Notes: a model not told the origin generated them from the letters alone. Shown: positions 43,603 to 52,787, numbered from the stretch's first letter. The stretch is 60,521 nt of DNA from an uncultured Alphaproteobacteria bacterium (GCA_905479265.1 CAJQLX010000011.1:1-60521); one strand, 5' to 3'. Program-made: numbers and translations.

Positions 43603-44036
43603 ACAGTGCGCAGGATCAGTTTTGATTCGATCCGAGTTACACCGGGCATGTGGGCGATTTGGCGGTGCACTTCTTCGTAGTGCGCCGTATCCCGCGCAGA
43701 CACCCGCAGAGAGAAGTCTGCCTGCCCCGCCATGAGATAGCATTCCAACACCGAAGAATTGTCACGCGCCGCGCGCTCGAACGATTCGAGGTCTTCTTCG
43801 GCTTGCGAATGCAAAGACACATCAACGATGAAGTGCAGATCCAAGCCCAGCGACTTGGCATTGAGCCGGGCTGCATACCCTTCGATCACGCCAGCGGTTT
43901 GCAGCTGCAGGACGCGTCGGTGACAGGCGGACGAAGACAGGCCAACCTTTTCGCCAAGCTCCGCCATGGACAGCCTGCTGTCCTTCTGCAAAGTCGACAA
44001 AATAGCGCGATCAATCTGATCTAAATCGGCTGTCAT
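43575..44036 (-). CDS. Lrp/AsnC family transcriptional regulator
   Basis: 153-residue DNA-binding regulator. N-terminal winged helix-turn-helix: LDQIDRAILSTLQKDSRLSMAELGEKVGLSSSACHRRVLQL (cores RAILSTLQKDSRLSM and VGLSSSACHRRV). C-terminal RAM domain for amino-acid binding and octamer formation: VLECYLMAGQADFSLRV and GVTRIESKLILRTVKK. This family controls amino-acid metabolism and transport; a link to the adjacent TauE exporter is plausible but not shown. The start is at the ATG at 44036 with AGGGG 8 nt upstream; the frame extends to 44087. The stop codons lie in the neighbouring gene's terminator. Confidence 0.92.
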   Translation of the reverse strand: MTADLDQIDRAILSTLQKDSRLSMAELGEKVGLSSSACHRRVLQLQTAGVIEGYAARLNAKSLGLDLHFIVDVSLHSQAEEDLESFERAARDNSSVLECYLMAGQADFSLRVSARDTAHYEEVHRQIAHMPGVTRIESKLILRTVKKWMGYKV

Positions 44037-44096
44037 CCCAAAATCCCCCTCGTTGGGCGCGGACTTTCGCAGTTTTTCCCGCTGCAATGCAAGGTT

Positions 44097-44936
44097 TTAA
44101 CCGAAAAAGACCTTCCAAAAGGCGCGGATTGCAACGAGGATCAGGAATGCGCTGAACAACTTCTTCGTTATGGCACCAGACAGGCGATGGGTGAGGCGCG
44201 CACCGATTGGGGCCATGAAAACGGTGAAGGGGATCAAAAAAGCAACGGCAAGAAGATTAACATAACCAACGGACAGCGGCGGGAGGCCGTCTTTACCTGC
44301 GCCTATGACCATGAACCCCAAAGCCGCAGGTATGGAAATCAGAACGCCAACACCGGCAGACGTGGCGATGGCGCGTTTGATGTCGGCACCGCTGAGCGTC
44401 ATGAACAGGTTATTCACCACACCGCCACCGATCCCCATGAGCGTCGAAATGGTCCCAAAAAACAAACCAACACCTTGGGCGACAGGCGTGCCAGGGACCG
44501 TCTTGGCCAGTTGCAGGCTCGGGGACGCCACCAACTGATAAACCCCGACTGTCAAAGCAATAGCACCAAACACCAGCCCCAAACCGCCAGCATTCATCAC
44601 GGTTGCCAAGTACAGCCCGAGCAAAACGCCAATCGGGACAAAAATCACGTATCGCCGCAAAAGCGCCATGTCCATTTTGCCCGAGGCAAAGTGTGTCCGA
44701 GCCGATTGAATCGAGGTGGGAATGATGATCGCAAGCGACGTCCCGACCGCAAGATGCTGCGCGTAGGACGCATCCGAGCCGCCAAGCCCAAGGGCAAAAA
44801 GCTCGGTTAGGATGGGCACCATGACGATACCGCCACCAACGCCAAACAACCCAGCGATAAACCCTGCGATCATGGCGCCCCCGGCCATCAAACCAGCAAA
44901 CATCATGAATTCAGCAATAGAGATACCCAGGATCAC
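44097..44936 (-). CDS. TauE/SafE family anion exporter/permease
   Basis: 279-residue inner-membrane protein with about eight helices. It has the family opening GFIAGLFGVGGGIVMVPIL (core GLFGVGGGIVMVPIL) and a repeated copy in the second half (VGLFFGTISTLMGIGGGVVNN, core STLMGIGGGVVNN). The family moves sulfite, sulfonates or sulfur oxyanions. It is transcribed behind the alpha/beta hydrolase gene, with 4 bp between the two on the same strand, and ahead of the Lrp gene by 60 bp. Confidence 0.88.
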   Translation of the reverse strand: MILGISIAEFMMFAGLMAGGAMIAGFIAGLFGVGGGIVMVPILTELFALGLGGSDASYAQHLAVGTSLAIIIPTSIQSARTHFASGKMDMALLRRYVIFVPIGVLLGLYLATVMNAGGLGLVFGAIALTVGVYQLVASPSLQLAKTVPGTPVAQGVGLFFGTISTLMGIGGGVVNNLFMTLSGADIKRAIATSAGVGVLISIPAALGFMVIGAGKDGLPPLSVGYVNLLAVAFLIPFTVFMAPIGARLTHRLSGAITKKLFSAFLILVAIRAFWKVFFG

Positions 44937-44940
44937 AGAC

Positions 44941-45900
44941 TTAGTCCTTTAGATGTTTGTCAAAGAAGGAAACAAGCGATAGGCGATATTCGGATGGACG
45001 GTCCCACATGGTCGCCACATGGCTCACACCATCAGCGATCAGAAATTGCTTCTGGCGATGCGTGGCGACAGCGGCGTGGGCCAATTCCGCATGGTGAATG
45101 CCCACGGTTTCGTCCGCCGTTCCGTGCACCCAAAAGATTGCCTGTTCAGCCCGTTCGGCAAGTCCATCGATCGGGCTGGCGGCTGTAAAATTATAGTTGC
45201 GGAGAATTTGCACAGCGATACTGATGATCTCGACCGTCCAGGGCGGCACAGATGCGCGGTCGGAGTTGTCTTTCATCACCAACTTGATGTCTGAAAACGG
45301 GGCATCGACAAAAATAGGCCCGAGGTCTTCGTAGGTGTTGGCAATCAACGTGGTCGCGCCGCCCATGCTTTCGCCCCAAAACCCGACCTTGGATGGCGCT
45401 AAGCCAAGGGTGTTGAGCGCGTAGTCGCGCGCGCCTAGAACGTCGTTGAACTCATCACTGCCCAAGGCTGCGACGCCATCCAAAACCGTGGATTCGCCAT
45501 GTTCCCGCAGATCAATCGCCAGCACGCCGAAACCGGCGCTGGCGAGAATGCCAATGATTGAGAGGCCATGCTTGTGGTGTTTGCAGCCCGTAAACCCGTG
45601 GGTCGCAATCACCAGTGGCGCACCGTCACGCGGCGGGCTGAGCAGACCGGCGACGTCAACCTTGCCATCACGAGATGGGAACGAGACGGCCTGAACACCA
45701 CTGTAGACTGAGGGATCGATTTGGTGAGCGAGCGGGTTGCTGGCGATTGTCAGCTTGGCGGAGTCTGCGGTGAAGAGCGGGGCATCGTGACACGCCGGAT
45801 CGACCTGCAGGGTCTCGCCATAAATATCGTTACCAATCCAGCAGACACCCGCTGCGAAAACAGCCAGAAAACCAGCCAGCACCAACCCAACAATCCGCAT
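44941..45900 (-). CDS. Alpha/beta hydrolase with N-terminal membrane anchor
   Basis: 319 residues. The N-terminus is a single hydrophobic helix (IVGLVLAGFLAVFAAGVCWIG), which could anchor it with the enzyme outside the cytoplasm. The hydrolase core is evident: oxyanion region VIATHGFTGCKHHKH, DLREHGES, nucleophile elbow GFWGESMGG (Ser), Asp in the WVHGTADETVG segment, and His near VSHVATMW. The substrate is unknown. The start ATG at 45900 has GGAG 7 nt upstream; the frame is open to 45957. It is followed by the TauE-family gene 4 bp later. Confidence 0.87.
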   Translation of the reverse strand: MRIVGLVLAGFLAVFAAGVCWIGNDIYGETLQVDPACHDAPLFTADSAKLTIASNPLAHQIDPSVYSGVQAVSFPSRDGKVDVAGLLSPPRDGAPLVIATHGFTGCKHHKHGLSIIGILASAGFGVLAIDLREHGESTVLDGVAALGSDEFNDVLGARDYALNTLGLAPSKVGFWGESMGGATTLIANTYEDLGPIFVDAPFSDIKLVMKDNSDRASVPPWTVEIISIAVQILRNYNFTAASPIDGLAERAEQAIFWVHGTADETVGIHHAELAHAAVATHRQKQFLIADGVSHVATMWDRPSEYRLSLVSFFDKHLKD

Positions 45901-45983
45901 CGCACCGCTCCTATCAAAAAGAGCCTTCTGTATAGGGCCGCCCGCGACCGAGGTCACGGGCAGACTCTCTTCCTAAGCGAGGA

Positions 45984-46958
45984 TTATCGAACGCGACGAG
46001 GACGGAACAGGCGGCGCACAATCGACTGACGCCGCTCACCCTCACGATAGAGGACGAACAAGCCAGAGAGGACAATGATCGCCATGCCGATCAGCGTGAA
46101 TGCGTCCGGGTACTGGCGGAACAACACAATACCCCACACCAGATTGTACCCCATCAAGCAGTACTCAAACGGTGCCGCGAAGGACGGTTCAAGGTTACGG
46201 TAAGCTGCCGTCAACATGATGAAACCAATGGCGGAACCCAAGCCAATCGCGACCATAACCATAACGTCGTTCCGTGTCGGCCAGACCCATGCCTTTAGCA
46301 GCACTTCCAAACCAGCCGGGGCGTGATCTACGGCCCAACCATCACCAAAGATCGCCCAGAACATGGCACCAAAAAACAGGTTCATGATGACAAACGTAAT
46401 GGACTGCACGGTGGTGGACTCTGTCCGCCCAAGCCAGTTGGTCATCAAGGCAGACAAGGAATAGAAGAACGCTGAACCCACGGCCATCATTGCTGGCAGC
46501 AGCGGAATATCCCCGGCACCCGGCTTGACGATGAACAGCACGCCGATAAAGCCAATTAACACGCCCATCAAGCGTCGCCAGCCAATTGGCACCCGCGTTG
46601 TCACCCAGCTCAGGAACGTAATGAACAGCGGTGCTGTAAAGTACAGCGCGGTCGCCTGCGCAAAATCCAACCCGGCCAATGCCAAATAATAGCAGGTGTA
46701 AGACAGCGACAGCAGCCCACCCCGCAGGAACAAAAACCAGAACTTGGTCACCTGCATGTTTTTGCCTTGGTCAAAGGCAAAACTGAGCAGGATCAAAGGC
46801 CAGATGTTGACCAGCGACCGGATGAACACGATTTCGTGCACCGGGTAGCGCTTGGTCAAATCAGAAATCAGCACGTCCTGTATCGAAAACAGGAACAAGG
46901 CCGCCAACAGCATCACCAAAGGGATGGTTGGACGGCTCGTATCGACCGTACTTGTCAT
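45984..46958 (-). CDS. DMT superfamily (EamA) transporter
   Basis: 324-residue inner-membrane exporter of the drug/metabolite transporter family, ten helices in two EamA repeats (e.g. FIRSLVNIWPLILLSFAF and ITFVIMNLFFGAMFWAIF, with SLSYTCYYLALAGLDFAQATALYF, core LALAGLDFAQATAL, in the first). It ends with a short basic tail (RRQSIVRRLFRPRRVR). The substrate is unknown; EamA proteins export amino acids or other metabolites. The start at 46958 has GGGAG 9 nt upstream. It is transcribed separately from the hydrolase gene. Confidence 0.87.
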   Translation of the reverse strand: MTSTVDTSRPTIPLVMLLAALFLFSIQDVLISDLTKRYPVHEIVFIRSLVNIWPLILLSFAFDQGKNMQVTKFWFLFLRGGLLSLSYTCYYLALAGLDFAQATALYFTAPLFITFLSWVTTRVPIGWRRLMGVLIGFIGVLFIVKPGAGDIPLLPAMMAVGSAFFYSLSALMTNWLGRTESTTVQSITFVIMNLFFGAMFWAIFGDGWAVDHAPAGLEVLLKAWVWPTRNDVMVMVAIGLGSAIGFIMLTAAYRNLEPSFAAPFEYCLMGYNLVWGIVLFRQYPDAFTLIGMAIIVLSGLFVLYREGERRQSIVRRLFRPRRVR

Positions 46959-47147
46959 AACCCACAACTCCCGCGCAACGCTCTACGTGGTGGGGAAAAA
47001 GAGCGTCAGATGAGAACCGGGAAGCTCGCCTGTTGATCGACGCATTTGGACTGCGTTTGAAGGTCGGCTTCGAGCCCTGCCAATGCGCCGAATAAAAGGG
47101 CGTGGCTAGTGCAGAAACGACGGATCAGACCTTCGCGCGTCATCGGT

Positions 47148-48506
47148 TTAAAGTGAGGCAGCACCCGAGGCTGGAAAAGCGCGATATTCGCAGTGAGAAC
47201 GAGGGCACAGTCGACAGTTGGTTCCCACCGGCGACGGGGCTGATTCACGCAAGGCGTCAGCATAAATCACCTGATCGGCATGCTCGAACGAACACCCAAG
47301 AACAACCGTCAAGCGGCGCTGTGGCCGCCCGGCCAGCGGCACGCCTTTTCGGATTGATTTAGCCAGTGACAGGAACGCGCCGCCGTCGGGCAGCTGGACT
47401 TTATCGACGCCGAGGTTGCCGGGATGTCTGGGCGCGTTGACAATGGACCACGCCGGGCAGGCGCCGCCGTAGCGGGAAAACGAAAATCCGCCCGCACTGA
47501 ACCGTTTTGACACGTTACCCGCCGCATCCATGCGCAGCAGAAAAAAGGGCAGCGCGCGCGTTCCCGGTCGCTGCAGCGTGGTGAGCCGATGGGCGACCTG
47601 TTCGAAGCTCGCCCCAAAGCGCGCTTGAAGAATATCAATGTCATGGCGGGTTTCCAGCGCTGCTTCTGTAAACCTTGCGTAGGGCATCATCAGCGCGGCG
47701 GCGAAATAGCTGGTCAGCGTGGTCCGCAACATCGCCTCGCTTGCGGGTTCGCGCAGTTTGGCGGCGGCAATGATATCGTTGATCTCATCCCGCAACCGAA
47801 GCTCTGCAACGATCTTGCCCAAGGCAAAAACGCGGGTTTCCGATGGTGTCAATTCGTTAAACAGCACCCGCTTGCCGTGAAAATCATGCCGGTAAGGCGT
47901 AGTTTCCATCACACGTGCGGGCATGGAACGCACGACGTGACCGTGCGCCTCGGCCAGATGACGACTCAACCCAGCCTCCAGCGCGCTTTGGCGCAAACCA
48001 GCTTCGTCGGACAGATCTTCGGCTGCTGTTTCCAACATGGGAAAATGGTTTTGCCGAGCCTCTAAGACATCCAACAGCTCATCGACCTCCGCCGGACGCC
48101 CCAAAACCGCTTCGCCAACAGCCCGACTTTCCGCCCCAGTCCCCTGCTGCAATCGGCTGTATACCAGTTGCAGCGCCTCAACGACCATCGGCACGCGCTC
48201 GACCGCATCTCGCAAGTCTTGGCGGGTGAGGTCCAAACCGGCGAACAAGGGATCGGCCAGCACCTCTTGCAAGCGCGAGGACTGGGTATCGGTGTCATCA
48301 ATGGCGAATTCCTGAATGTTGACACCGAAGGCATCGCCCAAGCGCAACAGAACGTTCACGGTAATGGGCCGTTGGTTGTGCTCGATGAGGTTCAAGTAAG
48401 CAGCGGAGATGCCCAGATCGTGCGCCATCTGGGCTTGGGTCACACCTTCTTCACGCCGCAACCGGCGCAGTTTGTGACCAATGAAGAGCTTTCGTTCCGC
48501 AACCAT
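47148..48506 (-). CDS. ScfR/RamB-type transcriptional regulator of short-chain fatty acid and acetate metabolism
   Basis: 452-residue cytoplasmic regulator. An N-terminal XRE helix-turn-helix is seen in LRRLRREEGVTQAQMAHDLGISAAYLNLIEHNQRP (core AQMAHDLGISAAYLNLIEHN). After a linker, a large ligand/sensor part runs to a Cys-bearing end, CRLCPRSHCEYRAFP (CxxC-type cluster). This matches regulators that control isocitrate lyase and propionate genes (RamB in actinobacteria, ScfR in alphaproteobacteria). Its divergent neighbour is aceA, with a shared 157-bp region holding a dyad, so it probably regulates aceA. The start is the ATG at 48506. No good upstream Shine-Dalgarno was found. Confidence 0.87.
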   Translation of the reverse strand: MVAERKLFIGHKLRRLRREEGVTQAQMAHDLGISAAYLNLIEHNQRPITVNVLLRLGDAFGVNIQEFAIDDTDTQSSRLQEVLADPLFAGLDLTRQDLRDAVERVPMVVEALQLVYSRLQQGTGAESRAVGEAVLGRPAEVDELLDVLEARQNHFPMLETAAEDLSDEAGLRQSALEAGLSRHLAEAHGHVVRSMPARVMETTPYRHDFHGKRVLFNELTPSETRVFALGKIVAELRLRDEINDIIAAAKLREPASEAMLRTTLTSYFAAALMMPYARFTEAALETRHDIDILQARFGASFEQVAHRLTTLQRPGTRALPFFLLRMDAAGNVSKRFSAGGFSFSRYGGACPAWSIVNAPRHPGNLGVDKVQLPDGGAFLSLAKSIRKGVPLAGRPQRRLTVVLGCSFEHADQVIYADALRESAPSPVGTNCRLCPRSHCEYRAFPASGAASL

Positions 48507-48530
48507 GGAAGACGTATAACACAGTTAATA

Positions 48531-48563
48531 ATTTACATGCAAACATGAATTTTGTTTGTAAAT
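48531..48563. promoter_or_regulatory. Inverted repeat in the scfR/aceA divergent region (candidate ScfR operator)
   Basis: atttac (48531-48536) and gtaaat (48558-48563) flank the near-inverted tgcaaac (48538-48544) and gtttgta (48554-48560). The motif resembles TTTGCAAA-type targets of RamB-like regulators. It lies just 25 bp from the scfR start and about 100 bp from aceA, a suitable position for autoregulation and aceA control. Confidence 0.45.
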
Positions 48564-48663
48564 CTTTTCAGTCCCACACAGCCATGTCTGACAGGCGCAG
48601 GCACTTGCGGCATTTTGTCTTCACCTCTTTCTCGAACTCCAAACCTATCCGGGAGACAACAAG

Positions 48664-49989
48664 ATGTCGAAGACTCGCAAGGAACAAACCGCCGAACTCC
48701 AGCAGGACTGGGCCACCAACCCCCGTTGGGCCAACGTCAAGCGTGGCTACACCGCTGAAGACGTTGTTCGGCTACGCGGCTCCAAGAACCGCGAAAACAC
48801 CCTCGCCCGCGATGGTGCGCGCAAGTTGTGGGAACTGATCAACCGCGAAGGCGACGACAAGGCCGTGCGGTCGCTTGGCGCCCTGACCGGTGGCCAGGCG
48901 GTACAGCAGGCAAAGGCTGGCATCGAAGCTATTTACCTATCCGGTTGGCAGGTTGCGGCAGACGCCAACACCGCACCGACCATGTACCCCGACCAGTCGC
49001 TGTACCCCGTTAACTCGGTTCCAGCGGTTGTTGAGCGCATCAATAACGCGTTCATCCGCGCGGATGAGATCCAGTGGGCCAAAGGCACAGAAGCGGGCGA
49101 AGACGCGTTCATCGATTACTTTTTGCCGATCGTTGCCGACGCAGAAGCAGGCTTTGGCGGCGTTCTGAATGCTTTTGAGCTGGCCAAAGGTCTGATTTCC
49201 GCTGGCGCCGCAGGCGTTCACTTCGAAGACCAACTCGCGTCGGTTAAGAAGTGTGGCCATATGGGCGGCAAGGTTTTGGTTCCGACTCAAGACGCGGTTC
49301 AAAAGCTGATTTCTGCGCGCTTGGCCTCCGACGTTTTGGGCACCGACACGATCATTCTGGCCCGGACCGATGCCAACGCAGCGAACCTCGTGACGTCTGA
49401 CGTCGATCCATACGATGCGCCGTTCATCACCGGCGAGCGGACCACCGAGGGCTTTTTCGAAACCCACGCTGGTTTGGATCAGGCGATTTCTCGCGGTTTG
49501 GCCTACGCCCCTTATGCCGATTTGGTTTGGTGTGAGACGGCAAAGCCGGACTTGGATGAAGCGCGCCGGTTTGCCGAAGCGATCAAGAAGGAATACCCGG
49601 ACCAGCTGCTGTCATACAACTGCTCCCCGTCGTTCAACTGGAAGCGCAACCTGGACGACGCCACCATCGCCAAGTTCCAGACCGAGCTGGCGGCCATGGG
49701 TTACCGCTACCAGTTCATCACGCTGGCGGGCATCCACTCTATGTGGAACTCCATGTTCCGCCTGGCGAACGACTACGCCCAGCGCGGCATGTCAGCTTAC
49801 GTGGAGCTGCAGGAGCAGGAATTCGCAGACGCTGAGAAGGGTTACACTTTTGTATCCCACCAGCAGGAAGTGGGCGCAGGCTACTTTGACGATGTGACCA
49901 CCACGATCCAAGGCGGCACGTCTTCGGTGACAGCGCTGACCGGCTCGACCGAAGAAGAACAGTTCGACGTCCAAGCCGCCGCTTACTAA
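48664..49989 (+). CDS. aceA: Isocitrate lyase AceA
   Basis: Cleaves isocitrate to succinate and glyoxylate, allowing growth on acetate or fatty acids. 441 residues. The signature KKCGH is at residues 195-199 with the catalytic Cys197 in [14 protein letters not shown]. Other marks are [28 protein letters not shown], and a late [19 protein letters not shown] Shine-Dalgarno lies upstream of the start codon. It is divergent from scfR and followed by a terminator. Malate synthase is not in the window. Confidence 0.96.
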   Translation: MSKTRKEQTAELQQDWATNPRWANVKRGYTAEDVVRLRGSKNRENTLARDGARKLWELINREGDDKAVRSLGALTGGQAVQQAKAGIEAIYLSGWQVAADANTAPTMYPDQSLYPVNSVPAVVERINNAFIRADEIQWAKGTEAGEDAFIDYFLPIVADAEAGFGGVLNAFELAKGLISAGAAGVHFEDQLASVKKCGHMGGKVLVPTQDAVQKLISARLASDVLGTDTIILARTDANAANLVTSDVDPYDAPFITGERTTEGFFETHAGLDQAISRGLAYAPYADLVWCETAKPDLDEARRFAEAIKKEYPDQLLSYNCSPSFNWKRNLDDATIAKFQTELAAMGYRYQFITLAGIHSMWNSMFRLANDYAQRGMSAYVELQEQEFADAEKGYTFVSHQQEVGAGYFDDVTTTIQGGTSSVTALTGSTEEEQFDVQAAAY

Positions 49990-50033
49990 GCGCTTCGATC
50001 ATATCGGAGCCACTTACGACGAAGGCTCCAGAC

Positions 50034-50061
50034 AGAGGGGGGCCAAAAGGCCCCTCTTTTC
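50034..50061 (+). terminator. Intrinsic terminator after aceA
   Basis: agaggggggcc pairs with ggcccctct (two extra G in the left arm bulged) around aaaa, and a T-run follows. It closes the aceA transcript 45 bp after its stop. Confidence 0.8.
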
Positions 50062-50124
50062 GTTTCACGCACCCTTACCCCAACCCCAACTTTACCCACG
50101 AAACTCAGCAATGGAGAACGAACC

Positions 50125-50415
50125 ATGTCAGCTACAGCAAATGCAAAGACTGCGACGACACCGCAAACTGCACCCGCCACCGAAGCCCTTCCCGCAACGA
50201 CGTTCTTCTATGTGATCGGGGGCGAATTTACCGATACGTCGTTTGAGTCCGTATTGACCCGCTCGAACCAGATACACGGCCCTTTCAAAACCCACGATGA
50301 GGCGCTCAGCAAGTGGCGGTCCCTGTCCTTTCAGGAAACCGGCAATGCGCAAGTTCGCTACGAGATCGCTGAAGTGGCTCACCGCATGGATCGCCGGACG
50401 ATCCTGCTGGGCTAG
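50125..50415 (+). CDS. DUF4170 family protein
   Basis: 96-residue small cytoplasmic protein of DUF4170, function unknown. The conserved core is visible in FFYVIGGEFTDTSFES and HGPFKTHDEALSKWRSLS. The N-terminal 25 residues are low-complexity Ala/Thr. GGAG lies 8 nt upstream of the ATG. It lies between the aceA terminator and a convergent DUF4174 gene, and is probably expressed on its own. Confidence 0.82.
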   Translation: MSATANAKTATTPQTAPATEALPATTFFYVIGGEFTDTSFESVLTRSNQIHGPFKTHDEALSKWRSLSFQETGNAQVRYEIAEVAHRMDRRTILLG

Positions 50416-50436
50416 ATCGGTCGATTAAGACCGCGC

Positions 50437-50470
50437 GGGGTTCCTGCTTGTGTTGGGCTTCAGGAACCCT
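50437..50470. terminator. Hairpin between convergent DUF4170 and DUF4174 genes
   Basis: gggttcctg and caggaaccc (within 50438-50469) pair perfectly over 9 bp with a 14-nt loop. It overlaps the DUF4174 stop region (stop at 50460) and has no T-run, so it is a modest bidirectional terminator candidate. Confidence 0.45.
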
Positions 50471-50957
50471 GCGTCTTTGCCGCGCATTGGTCGTCGCGCA
50501 TTTCGCGCTGACGCATGGGCATTCCATCGATCTGCGCGAAAATCGAATTGACGTTATCCGGCAACAGCGAACGGCGCTTTTCACCGCCATCTTTGCCGAC
50601 CAGAACCAGCCCAAATCCGCTTTCAAGCGCATAAGCCTGCCGCAGAGCCGCGTTTGAGATGGTGTCCAAAGGCGCTTGTTCCACGCTTTCCCCACCGAAC
50701 CAAACGCCCGTCACGGTGACAGGGCGATCCGCATAGATTTCCAGCAATAACAGATCACGATTATTAAAATCGCATCGGTCTGCCAGCAAATCGAGCCGCT
50801 GCTGGTAGGCCCACGGGTCTGCGGGCTGATCTGCGAACAGCAGCAACACGCGCCGTTCCCATTGGAACGCATCGAGCAGGCCGCTTTGCGCCTGTGCCCC
50901 GGCGCTGATCATCGATGCAAACAGCGCGAGCAGTCCGGCGGCGACCCTAGCTCTCAT
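50460..50957 (-). CDS. DUF4174 domain secreted protein
   Basis: 165-residue exported protein of DUF4174. A signal peptide (VAAGLLALFASMISAGAQA) is followed by the family pattern FQWERRVLLLFADQPADPWAYQQRLDLL, cut as RVLLLFADQPADP, then GFGLVLVGKDGGEKRRS and IDGMPMRQREM. The fold is thioredoxin-like in appearance but has no CxxC motif, so redox activity is not expected. It overlaps the upstream glycosyltransferase by 11 bp and is the last gene of the predicted plcP-agt-like operon. Periplasmic location is likely. Confidence 0.83.
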   Translation of the reverse strand: MRARVAAGLLALFASMISAGAQAQSGLLDAFQWERRVLLLFADQPADPWAYQQRLDLLADRCDFNNRDLLLLEIYADRPVTVTGVWFGGESVEQAPLDTISNAALRQAYALESGFGLVLVGKDGGEKRRSLLPDNVNSIFAQIDGMPMRQREMRDDQCAAKTQGS

Positions 50958-51990
50958 TTCCCGTCACCGACGTGCGCTCCAACGCCTCGATAAAGGTGTC
51001 GGTTGCAGCTTCCCACGAGAAGCCTTCTGCGTAGGTTCGGGCATCCTCGGATTTCAGATCCAATGACGTTATGCAGGCTTCCTGCAAATCTTCGCGCAGC
51101 GTTCCCGCGCGGGGGTCCGTAATCACGTCTTTTGGACCGGTCACTGGATAGGCCGCAACGGGGGTTCCTGAGGCGCAGGCTTCGAGCAGAACCAAGCCGA
51201 ACGTATCGGTCTTGGAGGGAAAGACGAAGACATCGGCATCGGCATAGGCACCCGCCAGCTCATCCCCATGCAGCGGGCCGGTGAAGACAGCTTCGGGATA
51301 CTTGGTCGTCAACGAGTCCAAGGAAGGACCAGAGCCGACAACCATTTTCGTGCCGGGAAGATCCAGCTTGAGGAAAGACTCAATGTTCTTTTCCACGGCC
51401 ACACGACCAACATAGACAAAAACCGGACGGGCCAGCTCGGCGACATGGGTCGAGGGCTTCTTGTCAGGGTGAAACTGGTCCAGATCGACACCGCGCGGCC
51501 AAAGGTGCGTGTGCTTGATGCCAAATTCAGCCAACTCATCGGCCATGCCCTGATTCGTGACCAGAACCCTTTGCGCCGGACGATGAAACCACTCCAACCA
51601 CCGCCACAACCATTCTGCCGGAACGCCCGTGCGCTCGTTGATATACTCGGCCAGCTTGGTATGGAACGAGGTGGTGAAAGGGATTTTGTTGCGCTGGCAA
51701 AAGGCACGCGCCGCCATGCCCAGCGGGCCTTCGGTGGCCACGTGAATGGCGTCAATCGCACCATTTTCGTCGATGATCTTCTTGATCCGTCGGCTGACTT
51801 CACCCGGCCAGAACAGCGCGAGGCCGATTTCCTGATACATGGGCATTGGCATATTTATGTCGAACAAGTCCGGTGTAATCCGGCTGAAGGTATGCCCTTT
51901 ATCTTCGACGATTTTGCGGGTGGTATCGAGCGTGCGGACCACGCCGTTGATTTGCGGATACCAAGCGTCACTGACCAAAAGAATATGCAT
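50947..51990 (-). CDS. Glycosyltransferase family 4, Agt-like lipid glycosyltransferase
   Basis: 347-residue cytoplasmic or membrane-associated glycosyltransferase with the GT-B fold. It opens MHILLVSDAWYPQINGVVRTL, seen as SDAWYPQINGVVRTL (acceptor-side glycine loop), and ends with the family C-terminal nucleotide-sugar region: GPLHGDELAGAYADADVFVFPSKTDTFGLVLLEACASGTPVAAYPVTGP, cores ADVFVFPSKTDTFG and LEACASGTPVAA. In marine alphaproteobacteria a GT4 of this type downstream of PlcP makes glycolipids that replace phospholipids when phosphate is scarce. The start overlaps the PlcP-like gene by one base. Specific sugar not determined. Confidence 0.83.
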   Translation of the reverse strand: MHILLVSDAWYPQINGVVRTLDTTRKIVEDKGHTFSRITPDLFDINMPMPMYQEIGLALFWPGEVSRRIKKIIDENGAIDAIHVATEGPLGMAARAFCQRNKIPFTTSFHTKLAEYINERTGVPAEWLWRWLEWFHRPAQRVLVTNQGMADELAEFGIKHTHLWPRGVDLDQFHPDKKPSTHVAELARPVFVYVGRVAVEKNIESFLKLDLPGTKMVVGSGPSLDSLTTKYPEAVFTGPLHGDELAGAYADADVFVFPSKTDTFGLVLLEACASGTPVAAYPVTGPKDVITDPRAGTLREDLQEACITSLDLKSEDARTYAEGFSWEAATDTFIEALERTSVTGNES

Positions 51991-52787
51991 CAGGCCACGA
52001 ACTCCTTTTCATCAACCAAACCTGTGTCTGACCAGTACAGCAGACGCAGCGTGCCAGTTTCATCTTCAACCAAAGCGGTACAGGATTCGACCCAATCGCC
52101 GCAGTTTGCGTAGGTAAACCCGTCCTTTGTGTTCAAAGCCGGGCGGTGGATATGTCCGGCAACGGCACCAACCGCGCCAAGGGCTTGGGCTTCCCGTTTC
52201 AGCCCGCGCTCGAACGCGCCCTGGGGTTGGAATATCCGCTTGGACAAACTCTTCACCCGCGCCGGCATATTGCGTGCCCACCCAAAGCCCGGCACTTTTG
52301 CAAGTTGCCGCATCATGGCCGTGTAGCCTTCGTACAGCACGTGGCCAAACTTGGACAACCACTCCATATTTTGCGTCACGGCATCGAATTGATCGCCGTG
52401 GGAGACGTAAAACAGCCGGCCATCGGCAAGAGCGTGGGTGTCGTTCAACCGCAGCTCCATCCCACGGTAGCGCTCCACATCCAACACGCGGCGCACCATA
52501 TCGTCATGGTTGCCGGGGATATAGACCACGCGCGTACCCGAGCGGACCAACCGATCGATCTCCGCCAGCACAGCATCGTCTGTTTGGGACCAATGCCAGT
52601 GGCGCTGCAACGCCCAACCGTCGATCATGTCCCCAACCAAGTACAGAGTCTCACACGAAAGGGTCTGGAGAAAAGACAGCAGAGTCCGGCTGCGGACTCC
52701 CGTCATTCCCAGATGCGTGTCAGAGATGAACACGGTTCGAAAGGCAGATTTGGCTGTCATGCCGTTGGGTTGTTCTCGCGTAACCAA
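51990..52787 (-). CDS. Calcineurin-like metallophosphoesterase, PlcP / UDP-2,3-diacylglucosamine diphosphatase-like
   Basis: 265-residue enzyme with the metallophosphoesterase metal motifs in order: SDTHLGM (Asp, His), LVGDMIDGW, IPGNHDDMV, SHGDQFD, and GHIHRPALN. Databases usually label such proteins LpxH-like. In marine alphaproteobacteria this form is PlcP, a phospholipase C that releases diacylglycerol from phospholipids under phosphate stress. The glycosyltransferase downstream supports PlcP. The start is unusual: TTG at 52787 has GGAGG 8 nt upstream, whereas ATG at 52760 has no Shine-Dalgarno. A PHO-box was not evident upstream, so phosphate control is unproven. LpxH activity remains the alternative. 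Confidence 0.8.
   Translation of the reverse strand: MVTREQPNGMTAKSAFRTVFISDTHLGMTGVRSRTLLSFLQTLSCETLYLVGDMIDGWALQRHWHWSQTDDAVLAEIDRLVRSGTRVVYIPGNHDDMVRRVLDVERYRGMELRLNDTHALADGRLFYVSHGDQFDAVTQNMEWLSKFGHVLYEGYTAMMRQLAKVPGFGWARNMPARVKSLSKRIFQPQGAFERGLKREAQALGAVGAVAGHIHRPALNTKDGFTYANCGDWVESCTALVEDETGTLRLLYWSDTGLVDEKEFVA

Noticed and set aside
47006-47143. 45-codon minus-strand frame starting directly after the scfR stop
   Set aside because: It has no Shine-Dalgarno and no recognisable features, and the composition looks like chance, so it is not annotated.
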